From positions 1 through 64,000 of the forward strand of contig JAFZUS010000128.1 in NCBI GenBank assembly GCA_017618275.1: a DNA stretch of 64,000 nt. The letters are read 5' to 3'. This DNA comes from Prevotella sp. (lineage in GTDB: Bacteria; Bacteroidota; Bacteroidia; Bacteroidales; Bacteroidaceae). Of this stretch, positions 54,409 through 61,134 are shown one piece after another. The position numbers and the translations under genes are program-made. The notes below the pieces were generated by a model, which saw nothing but the letters and a program-made list of their open reading frames with translations, was not told the DNA's origin and did no database searches. Numbering within the stretch: position 1 is the first letter of the stretch; each line of letters begins with the position of its first letter.

Positions 54409-54470
54409 AGTCCGTCCCGTACGGACTCTTAGTCCGTAAGGAACGAACTGGGAGTCCGACGGGACGGACT
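54409..54470. terminator. Large bidirectional hairpin between rnc and the serpin operon
   Basis: AGTCCGTCCCG (54409-54419) pairs with CGGGACGGACT (54460-54470); next to it CGGACT and AGTCCG extend the stem after a small bulge. The inner part also forms ACGGACT/AGTCCGT. The motif GTCCG occurs five times. Confidence 0.75.
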
Positions 54471-54482
54471 AAAATTATCAAA

Positions 54483-55796
54483 CTATTGTCCTGTGAACTT
54501 GCCTACGAAGAGGATAACGCCAGAAGAGGCTTCGCTGATGACATAGACGAAGGGACGATTAGCGTGGAAGGTGGCCTTGGGATACTCAACGGGACCGCCT
54601 ATGGAAGTGCATTCATTCATACCTGCAATAGTAACTGCAGCGGCTTCAGAACCTTCCTCGTTGACCTTGATTTTGGCCTTTTGGCGCATCATGGCGATAT
54701 AGACAGGAACGTCGCACATATTGGGTATTTGAGCGAAGGAATCGTCGAAAGCCTGATTGATGCCCATCTTCTGCATCAGGCCTATAAGCCCGTCTTTAAG
54801 ATTGTTTGTGTCCGAACTTGTCTCAAAGCGTGGCAGTTTCAGATCTACCTCATAGCCTTTGAAGAAGTTTCCTCCTGTTTCGCACCAAGCAGGATTATTC
54901 AAAATACTACTTTGTGTCACCTCTTTAATGATGTCGTCGATAGTTTCCCCCTTTTCTGGCAGCAAGACAGTCATGTTCCAAAGACCAGAACCATAAGGCA
55001 GGATAACAGCAGAGTAGGTGTTGGTTTTCAGATAACTAATCAGCACGTTTTGGTGCATCAGGGGTAGTTTGTTTGAGCCGTTTTCTGTGGTAAAGGTCTC
55101 TTCCTTGGTGTTCTTCTGGTCGAACTTCGAGGCCCAATCCGCCTTAAAGTAGATGGCATTCAGCAGATACGACACTATACTTGGATCCACCTCGTCGAGG
55201 ATGGTGGGAATCATGCCGTTGGTCTTCTCCTTGCACCAGCCGTTGATATGATTGAGTGTTTGTGGCGATGAGAAGTCGAGTGCCTCAGCCTTCGCATCGT
55301 AATAGTTTTTCATATCTTGCTCAAACTGAGGATTTAAGGTATAGTTCTTATTCAGGAAGATGGCGTTGGCAATGTTCAGCGTCACCTTGTCGTCTACCTT
55401 AGGCAGACCTTCAATCAGTTTCTTGCAATAGTCGTTAACTGCCTGTATGCCTCCCTCGTGGAATCCTAAAGTCTCCTCTAATTCTTTTTCTGTAGTTCCT
55501 ACAGCAGCATCGTTCACCATTCCCAAGACGTAGGTGATGCTCAATGGCGAGTAAATAAAACTCTTGCCACTCTGATCCACATCATTCACCGTTTTCAGGA
55601 AGTTCAGCGTGAAACGGTTATTGTCGTTGGCAAAGACTCTCTGTGCCTCCGTCAACTGTATCGGCTGTGGTTCCGACAACATATTTACCACTTGCTTGGC
55701 CTCACCCAAGTCAATACTCTCTTCCTCAGACGAGGAACAAGACACCATCGCACCACTCAGCACAACGGCTGCCAACAAAAATAGATACCTTTTCAT
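54483..55796 (-). CDS. Serpin-family surface lipoprotein 2
   Basis: 437 aa. Lipobox MVSC with CSSSEEES following: the acidic run after the cysteine fits the surface-export signal of Bacteroidetes lipoproteins. Serpin core: FIYSPLSITYVLGMVNDAAVG, NIANAIFLNKNYTLN, LLNAIYFKADWASKF, AVILPYGSGLWNMTVLLPEKG, VDLKLPRFET. The hinge NEEGSEAAAVTIAG is the canonical inhibitory form (small residues P12-P9). Counting from it puts P1 near the segment MNECTS. Ends with HANRPFVYVISEASSGVILF. Last gene of the five-gene lipoprotein operon. Confidence 0.93.
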   Translation of the reverse strand: MKRYLFLLAAVVLSGAMVSCSSSEEESIDLGEAKQVVNMLSEPQPIQLTEAQRVFANDNNRFTLNFLKTVNDVDQSGKSFIYSPLSITYVLGMVNDAAVGTTEKELEETLGFHEGGIQAVNDYCKKLIEGLPKVDDKVTLNIANAIFLNKNYTLNPQFEQDMKNYYDAKAEALDFSSPQTLNHINGWCKEKTNGMIPTILDEVDPSIVSYLLNAIYFKADWASKFDQKNTKEETFTTENGSNKLPLMHQNVLISYLKTNTYSAVILPYGSGLWNMTVLLPEKGETIDDIIKEVTQSSILNNPAWCETGGNFFKGYEVDLKLPRFETSSDTNNLKDGLIGLMQKMGINQAFDDSFAQIPNMCDVPVYIAMMRQKAKIKVNEEGSEAAAVTIAGMNECTSIGGPVEYPKATFHANRPFVYVISEASSGVILFVGKFTGQ

Positions 55797-55817
55797 CTGC
55801 TATTTCTTTATGGATTA

Positions 55818-56264
55818 TTATTTCAGTTTTTGGAAAGTATAGCCATCACCGTCAAAAGCTTCTTGAGAAAGGTAAAGAAAGCCTTTGTCAAAGGTATAAC
55901 TATACGTAAAAAAATAGCCAAAAGATATACATGTTCTTGGCTCACCTGTAAATATGGATCTTTCAATATCAACAAAAGAGTACGTCCATTTGCCTGTTGC
56001 AAAAGGGCGCTGGTCTTCTCTTTTATTGACGACTTGCATTTCCCCATTTTTGGTGAATGTAACAGTCACCTCCCCGGCTTCGTAATCCTCTTTAATTCCC
56101 CAGCCATTAGAATAGTGTAATATGTGCCAGGTTCCAATAAGGTTTTCTTTATCGTTGTTATTACTGAATTCCTGAACATAGTCGTAGTCATCGTCTTTGC
56201 TGCAACTGCTCAGTCCTGCCAATATCAGCACAACGGCTGCCAACCGAAATAAAAACTTCTTCAT
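55818..56264 (-). CDS. Lipocalin-like surface lipoprotein
   Basis: 148 aa. Signal peptide and lipobox LAGLSSC, then SKDDDYDY, a strong acidic surface-export signal. The mature part has NLIGTWHILHYSNGWG, TVTFTKNGEMQVVNKREDQRPF and GKWTYSF: 'L.GTW' plus 'G.W.Y' is the lipocalin-like (DUF4923/lipocalin_5) pattern of small beta-barrels. Ligand or partner unknown. Spaced 21 bp from its neighbours in the operon. Confidence 0.78.
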   Translation of the reverse strand: MKKFLFRLAAVVLILAGLSSCSKDDDYDYVQEFSNNNDKENLIGTWHILHYSNGWGIKEDYEAGEVTVTFTKNGEMQVVNKREDQRPFATGKWTYSFVDIERSIFTGEPRTCISFGYFFTYSYTFDKGFLYLSQEAFDGDGYTFQKLK

Positions 56265-56285
56265 ATCTGTATTTCTATTTATTTC

Positions 56286-57107
56286 TCAAAAAGGAATAAA
56301 ATGCTTCATGCCTACATAGATAATTTGTCCTGTATGCGCATCAATCTCAGCAGATTCATTAGAGTCAATTTCACATGGCCAACTTCCCATATACGTCGTT
56401 GCTTTTATTGCAGGTCCTGTTATATAATAGACCAGTCGTTGTTCACGCCTGAAAGTCTCTCCCTCTACTCTGACGTGATACTCTCTGGCATAAAGGGTAG
56501 CAGTCCATGAAGTCTCTATCGGCTTTTCCAGATATGCAGAGAATATTTTTATAGCCTGATTGCCAGTGATGGCAGGTGTCACATCAAGGTTGTCGAAGGA
56601 AATGAAATAGCCCGAGCAATGATGGATGTGCTGTTCCTGAGGGTTATAAAAGTAAAGAAAAGAATACTGTCCGCCCAAGACAGGGATGCCACGATAATAT
56701 TCATGGTAGAAGTCCTGTCTATGGCTATATCCCTCTTCACTGTCCGTGTAATGCTCCACAGAATCTAATTTCAGACTATGATCATCATCCAGATTAAATA
56801 GTGTTCCGTCCAGTTCCTCATAAGAAGATGGAGCAGCATACAATTTTTCGATAGGATCCCCTTTATCATAGAGGGTTGCCCACCGATAGCGTCCCTCATC
56901 ATCTATACAGACATTCCAATTGTCAAGGGTCTCAACGTGGGTCTTGTAGTTATAACTCAAATCATTACTAGAATAAAGTGGAATCAAAAAATTCTGCCCA
57001 TTTTCTTCATCATGCAAGCCATAATCGGTGATGTCATCATCACTACTGCTGCATCCTGCCAGTATCAGCAGAAGTGCACTTATCCATAATAGACTTTTCT
57101 TTTTCAT
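56286..57107 (-). CDS. Lipoprotein resembling an M4-protease propeptide (FTP/PepSY) without a protease
   Basis: 273 aa. Lipobox LAGC with CSSSDDDITD, a surface-export signal. The C-terminal half reads like the fungalysin/thermolysin propeptide: YRGIPVLGGQYSFLYFY (138-154), CSGYFISFDNLDVTPAITGN (164-183), then the PepSY-like RLVYYITGPAI and EIDAHTGQIIYVG (254-266). In true M4 precursors this propeptide folds and inhibits the enzyme and the peptidase follows the 'DAHTGEI' end; here the protein stops there. A secreted inhibitor or chaperone of a metalloprotease is likely. Family match by eye, function inferred. Confidence 0.7.
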   Translation of the reverse strand: MKKKSLLWISALLLILAGCSSSDDDITDYGLHDEENGQNFLIPLYSSNDLSYNYKTHVETLDNWNVCIDDEGRYRWATLYDKGDPIEKLYAAPSSYEELDGTLFNLDDDHSLKLDSVEHYTDSEEGYSHRQDFYHEYYRGIPVLGGQYSFLYFYNPQEQHIHHCSGYFISFDNLDVTPAITGNQAIKIFSAYLEKPIETSWTATLYAREYHVRVEGETFRREQRLVYYITGPAIKATTYMGSWPCEIDSNESAEIDAHTGQIIYVGMKHFIPF

Positions 57108-57118
57108 AATTAATAACT

Positions 57119-57796
57119 TTAATTTGATGGAAAGTCAGAACTCAGAATTTCCCCTGAATGAGCGTCAACAAAACATTCATAATAAGCAAAGCACCCAACA
57201 CAATTTCCATACACATAGGTTAATCGAACATCAATTATGCCATTTGTGTAAAAAGGTGTTATTTGAAGTTGTATAGGTATTTCACTATCATTAAGATGAA
57301 GATATTTCACAATAATATACTTTGCTTGTTCTTTACTGATTGTCGGATTGACATCCAAATCGTCTATGGGTACAAATGCGCCTTCTATACTTTTCAGCAC
57401 GTCGTTTTCATCATAATTGCAAACATATCCACATCGATTTACCTGTATACCTTTATATAACTGGTCAAAATGTTTATAGTTCGTCAATGCATTCTTCAAT
57501 GAATGGCTAAACTTAAGTACATTGTCAACTGATAAAGGCATTTTGTCTTTGAAGAACAACTCTGCTGATGATGGAGGATTCGAGTTAAACTCTGCCCTTG
57601 TTATCATATTTGCATAAGTTGTTATTGTCCAAGAATCTTGGGTAATTACAACTTTATCTTCATCTGAAGGGAATATGTTTTGATACGAATACCTGCATTC
57701 TTGTGAAGACACATTATTATCGTCACCATCATCACTACTGCATCCTGCCAGCATTAGCAGAAGGGCGCTTATCCATAAAAGATTATTTATCTTCAT
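57119..57796 (-). CDS. Second lipoprotein resembling an M4-protease propeptide
   Basis: 225 aa. Lipobox LAGC with CSSDDGDDNN. Its signal region is nearly the same as that of the preceding gene (NNLLWISALLLMLAGC against KSLLWISALLLILAGC), so they are likely paralogues. Matching parts: LYKGIQVNRCGYVCNYDEND (113-132), IEGAFVPIDDLDVNPTISKE (137-156), and FVDAHSGEILSSD (209-221) at the very end. The usual PVxGG is changed to QVNRCG, so this copy is more diverged. No peptidase domain follows. Confidence 0.68.
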   Translation of the reverse strand: MKINNLLWISALLLMLAGCSSDDGDDNNVSSQECRYSYQNIFPSDEDKVVITQDSWTITTYANMITRAEFNSNPPSSAELFFKDKMPLSVDNVLKFSHSLKNALTNYKHFDQLYKGIQVNRCGYVCNYDENDVLKSIEGAFVPIDDLDVNPTISKEQAKYIIVKYLHLNDSEIPIQLQITPFYTNGIIDVRLTYVYGNCVGCFAYYECFVDAHSGEILSSDFPSN

Positions 57797-57806
57797 AGTT
57801 ATTTGT

Positions 57807-58319
57807 TTATAAGTCGATTGTGATTACATTCTGATCCTTGAAGGAGATAATGCCATTGTAGTCAGCCCATGTTTCTTGATGTTTTTGGCCGTCATGTTCA
57901 ACAATTGTGACAGTCCGACGATTCACCACCAAGTGATAGTTGTTCATCGTGGCATTACGGATGGTGAAGTAGATGTTGATGTGACAGATGCAGTCTACCA
58001 TATTCTCGGCTTCGTTCCAAGGGTTCAACACGAGTGTGCCGTCAGCATCTTGCTCGATATTGATGCCTGCATCGGTATAGTCGCAACTTAGCGTATAATT
58101 AATGTACTCGCCCGTGATGGTTTGGTCGGCCTCATTATAAGTCAGTTTCAACTTAGATGCAAACGGGTTTTCATCTTCGCCACGTGTTCGAGAATGGTTT
58201 TCACATTCGCTGTGCGAGACTTTTGAAAGCGAAATAGATTCTGTAATGCTGTCGCTGGTAGAACAACTGCTTAACATGAGCATCATTGCGCCCATCCATA
58301 AGAAAATGTTTTTTTTCAT
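57807..58319 (-). CDS. Surface lipoprotein, unknown, first gene of the operon
   Basis: 170 aa from MKKNIFLWMGAMMLMLSSC at 58319 (an ATG at 58340 is also possible). Lipobox then CSTSDSITES. The mature part (LKLTYNEADQTITGEYINYTL, CDYTDAGINIEQDADGTLVL, CICHINIYFTIRNATMNNY) is beta-rich with two or three cysteines and no match I can name. Leads the lipoprotein-serpin operon and is divergent from the sigma factor. Confidence 0.7.
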   Translation of the reverse strand: MKKNIFLWMGAMMLMLSSCSTSDSITESISLSKVSHSECENHSRTRGEDENPFASKLKLTYNEADQTITGEYINYTLSCDYTDAGINIEQDADGTLVLNPWNEAENMVDCICHINIYFTIRNATMNNYHLVVNRRTVTIVEHDGQKHQETWADYNGIISFKDQNVITIDL

Positions 58320-58355
58320 ACTTGTTCGTTTTGTTTGCATTTTTAATTCTTTCTG

Positions 58356-58363
58356 CAAATATA
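58356..58363 (-). promoter_or_regulatory. -7 promoter element of the lipoprotein-serpin operon
   Basis: Minus strand TATATTTG, full consensus. The left arm of the inverted repeat at 58376-58391 lies where the -33 region would be. Confidence 0.6.
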
Positions 58364-58375
58364 ATACGGGAATTG

Positions 58376-58439
58376 GCAAAATCTTGTATGGAAATACGTT
58401 AAAGAATCTAAAAAGATAGCAATCCCATACAAGATTTGC
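58376..58439. promoter_or_regulatory. Inverted repeat between the divergent sigma and lipoprotein promoters
   Basis: GCAAAATCTTGTATGG (58376-58391) and CCATACAAGATTTGC (58425-58439) are inverted copies (15 bases, one extra A). Each arm lies just upstream of one of the two divergent -7 boxes, so one regulator or the local ECF sigma could control both directions. Confidence 0.6.
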
Positions 58440-58440
58440 G

Positions 58441-58448
58441 TAATTTTG
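58441..58448 (+). promoter_or_regulatory. -7-like element of the ECF sigma gene
   Basis: TAATTTTG, consensus match, 30 nt before the ATG and directly after the right arm of the inverted repeat. Confidence 0.5.
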
Positions 58449-58477
58449 AATTATTAAAGTAGAACATAAGGATAAAA

Positions 58478-59020
58478 ATGGTCGAACAACTCGTTGAGCG
58501 CATACGGCAGAAAGACCAAAGGGCGATGAGCCAGTTCTATCAGACGTACGTCAAGGAACTTTCATCGGTCTGCTACCGTTATGTGCCTTCTGGCGACGAT
58601 GCGAAGGACGTGTTGCAGAACAGTTTCGTGAAGATATTCACGTCGATTCCGACCATTGCTTATCATAGTGATGAAGCCCTTTGGGGCTGGATGAAACGGA
58701 TAGTGGTTAATGAGTCACTCGCCTATCTCAGAGAAAGGAAAAGACTGCTCTTCGTGGTGCAAGCGATAGAAGGTGTGGAGCAGATGGATGAGTCAGAGCC
58801 ACAATCAGAACAGATCTCGTCAGAAGAACTGCACCAACTGATCAGCGAACTGCCTGACGGCTATCGAACGGTGGTGAACCTCTACGTCTTCGAAGGTTAC
58901 TCTCATAAGCAGATTGCAGAACTGCTTGGTATCAAAGAGAGCACTTCTAGTTCACAATTCTATTATGCAAAACGGCTATTGGCTAAGCAAATCAAGAAAT
59001 TAACAAACGACAAGCGATGA
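58478..59020 (+). CDS. ECF-type RNA polymerase sigma factor
   Basis: 180 aa. Region 2: QFYQTYVKELSSVCYRYV, DDAKDVLQNSFVKIFTSIPT, WGWMKRIVVNESLAYLRER. Region 4: ELISELPDGYRT-like LISELPDGYRTVVNLYVFEG, YSHKQIAELLGIKESTSSSQ and YYAKRLLAKQIKK. Regions 1 and 3 are absent, as in ECF factors. The stop overlaps the next gene by 4 bp (ATGA), the usual sigma/anti-sigma coupling. It is divergent from the lipoprotein-serpin operon with a shared inverted repeat, so that operon is its likely target. Confidence 0.95.
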   Translation: MVEQLVERIRQKDQRAMSQFYQTYVKELSSVCYRYVPSGDDAKDVLQNSFVKIFTSIPTIAYHSDEALWGWMKRIVVNESLAYLRERKRLLFVVQAIEGVEQMDESEPQSEQISSEELHQLISELPDGYRTVVNLYVFEGYSHKQIAELLGIKESTSSSQFYYAKRLLAKQIKKLTNDKR

Positions 59021-60267
59021 AAGAGGACTGGATAAACGATATGAGACGCAAGTTGGAGAATCATCAGATGGATCCTCCTCCAGGGCTGTGGGACGATATC
59101 TGCAAGCAGATGGGTCTCTCGCCAGAGCCTGTTCGTAAGCCCACTACCACCAAGCGTTTGTATTGGGCAGCGGCAGCAGCCGTCTTGGCACTTGTGGGGT
59201 TCTTCGTCTTTCAAAACATCAACAACAGCGAGCAGCCTCAACAGGCCAATGCTGTCTCTCAGCAGCCACTCTCTGAACAGCAGTTACCAGAAAAACCAGT
59301 ATCCCAGCCATTAGCAGAATCAAATCCTGTGGAACAGGAGCCTCAGACAAAAGCACCTCTCTTAGCCCTTGCCCGTCATCAACAGCCAGTTGCTGAGAGC
59401 GAGACTGTGACAGAAGAAGTATTGCCAGAATCAGACTCTCCTGCAGAAGTCCTACAGACACCTGACGAACCAAAACCGGCTGTCGATGAGTCTAAAAAGA
59501 TGATAAGTGAATCCCAACAAACATCTGTCGAGCCTCAGCAAACGACAAATTTGGCACAGAAAGCAGAATGGTTGGAGAATCTGCCAATTGCAGAGAGTAA
59601 TGACGTACAGACCCAAAACAAGTGGTCTTTGGGCCTGAATGCCTCTGGGGGACTGCTTGCTGCCAACACCTCTCAGCGTACGGATCGTCTCTATCATCCT
59701 AGTTCTATGTATGATGATATTAATCGTTTTGATGGTAATCAATCTCAAAATGAAGTTGGTGATAAATCCTATGCCTATACGCTGACAGAATACAAATCAG
59801 AACATCACCTGCCGATACGCTTTGGCGTGAGCCTGAATTATCAGTTGACGCCTCATATCGCCCTGCTCAGTGGCATTAGTTATACCTATCTTTATTCTGA
59901 GTTCAGCATTCCCCTTTATGAGAGTGCTACCTATGACCAGAAGTTGCATTATCTTGGTATTCCCCTTGGGGTATCCTGGCAGTTGTGGTCAACCCATCGT
60001 TTCCAGTTCTACCTCTCTGGTGGTATGATGCTGGAGAAGTGTGTGAGTGCTGATTTGGATGGTGGTTCTGCGAGCAAAAAACCTTGGCAGTGGTCTGTTA
60101 GTGCAGCGGCTGGTGCAGAGTATAACCTTATCCCTCAACTCGGCTTCTATTTGGAGCCCTCTCTCGGCTATTACTTCGACGATGGCACCACTTTGGAACA
60201 CTATTACAAGAAGCACCCCCTTGCGCCAACTATCGAATTTGGCCTGCGCCTGCATCTCAATGAATAG
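59017..60267 (+). CDS. Anti-sigma-like inner-membrane domain fused to an outer-membrane beta-barrel
   Basis: 416 aa in three parts. Residues 1-46 are cytoplasmic and helical (DWINDMRRKLENHQMDPPPG, WDDICKQMGL), where anti-sigma domains sit. Residues about 47-66 form one transmembrane helix (YWAAAAAVLALVGFFVF) with no signal-peptide cleavage site. Residues about 67-200 are a disordered linker rich in Gln, Glu, Pro and Ser. Residues about 201-416 are an outer-membrane barrel: NKWSLGLNASGGLLA, IRFGVSLNYQLTPHIALLSG, YLGIPLGVSWQLWS, FQFYLSGGMML, ending TIEFGLRLHLNE. It overlaps the sigma gene by 4 bp. One chain would reach from cytoplasm to outer membrane; regulation of the sigma factor is inferred. 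Confidence 0.85.
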   Translation: MKEDWINDMRRKLENHQMDPPPGLWDDICKQMGLSPEPVRKPTTTKRLYWAAAAAVLALVGFFVFQNINNSEQPQQANAVSQQPLSEQQLPEKPVSQPLAESNPVEQEPQTKAPLLALARHQQPVAESETVTEEVLPESDSPAEVLQTPDEPKPAVDESKKMISESQQTSVEPQQTTNLAQKAEWLENLPIAESNDVQTQNKWSLGLNASGGLLAANTSQRTDRLYHPSSMYDDINRFDGNQSQNEVGDKSYAYTLTEYKSEHHLPIRFGVSLNYQLTPHIALLSGISYTYLYSEFSIPLYESATYDQKLHYLGIPLGVSWQLWSTHRFQFYLSGGMMLEKCVSADLDGGSASKKPWQWSVSAAAGAEYNLIPQLGFYLEPSLGYYFDDGTTLEHYYKKHPLAPTIEFGLRLHLNE

Positions 60268-60284
60268 TCAATCTTTTCCCCGTT

Positions 60285-60319
60285 TTTCTTGGACGGTTGA
60301 ATTATTCTTTGTACTTTTG
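60285..60319 (+). promoter_or_regulatory. murQ promoter; TTTCTTG-type cassette copy 4
   Basis: TTTCTTGG at about 60285-60292 and -7 box TACTTTTG at 60312-60319, with the same 24-base spacing as the three other copies. The GTG start is 5 nt after the box. Confidence 0.65.
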
Positions 60320-60324
60320 CATCG

Positions 60325-61128
60325 GTGGACAATAGAATCACAGAATATCCGTCGCGATACGACCATCTCGAACAGATGTCGGTAGCCGAACTCTTGCAGC
60401 ACATCAACGATGAGGATGCGCTGGTGGCTGAGGCTGTCCGAAAGGCTATCCCACAGATTCAGGCCTTAGTGGAAGCCATCGAACCGAGAATGAAACGGGG
60501 CGGCAGACTCTTTTATGTAGGTGCAGGCACCAGCGGACGTCTGGGTGTCTTAGATGCCAGTGAACTTCCTCCCACCTTTGGTGTGCCTGATACTTGGGTG
60601 GTGGGCATTATCGCTGGTGGCGAAAAAGCCTTGCGCCATGCTGTCGAGAAGGCAGAGGATATTGCAAGGAAGGGCTGGGAGGATGTGCTGACCTATCATC
60701 CGACGGCAGATGACTCCGTGATAGGCATTGCGGCTTCAGGTACGACGCCATACGTGATTGGTGCCGTGAAGGAAGCCCGAAAGAATGGTCTGCTGACAGG
60801 TTGCATCACCAGTAATCCCAACACCCCTCTGGCTGAGGCGTCAGAGTTTTCCATTGAGACGATTGTTGGCCCGGAGTTCGTAACGGGCTCCAGTCGCATG
60901 AAGAGCGGAACGGCTCAGAAGATGGTTTTGAATATGATTTCTACCTCGTTGATGATCCGTTTAGGTAGGGTTGAAGGCAACCGGATGGTAAAGATGCAGT
61001 TGACGAATGCCAAACTCGTGGATCGTGGCACTCGGATGCTTCAGGATTCTCTCGGGCTGAGTTATGAGGAGGCCCAGCAGCGCCTGCTTGATGCAGGCAG
61101 CGTTGACAAAGCCCTCAATGAAGAATAG
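60325..61128 (+). CDS. murQ: N-acetylmuramic acid 6-phosphate etherase
   Basis: Cytosolic peptidoglycan-recycling enzyme that cleaves the lactyl ether of MurNAc-6-phosphate to give GlcNAc-6-phosphate. 267 aa. SIS domain with GRLFYVGAGTSGRLGVLDAS, the catalytic glutamate in DASELPPTFG, IGIAASGTTPYVIGA, and GSSRMKSGTAQKMVLNMIST. The start is GTG at 60325 (protein MDNRITEYPSRYDHLEQ); the first internal ATG is too far in and would remove conserved residues. The mRNA is probably leaderless. Confidence 0.95.
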   Translation: MDNRITEYPSRYDHLEQMSVAELLQHINDEDALVAEAVRKAIPQIQALVEAIEPRMKRGGRLFYVGAGTSGRLGVLDASELPPTFGVPDTWVVGIIAGGEKALRHAVEKAEDIARKGWEDVLTYHPTADDSVIGIAASGTTPYVIGAVKEARKNGLLTGCITSNPNTPLAEASEFSIETIVGPEFVTGSSRMKSGTAQKMVLNMISTSLMIRLGRVEGNRMVKMQLTNAKLVDRGTRMLQDSLGLSYEEAQQRLLDAGSVDKALNEE

Positions 61129-61134
61129 TGAATT

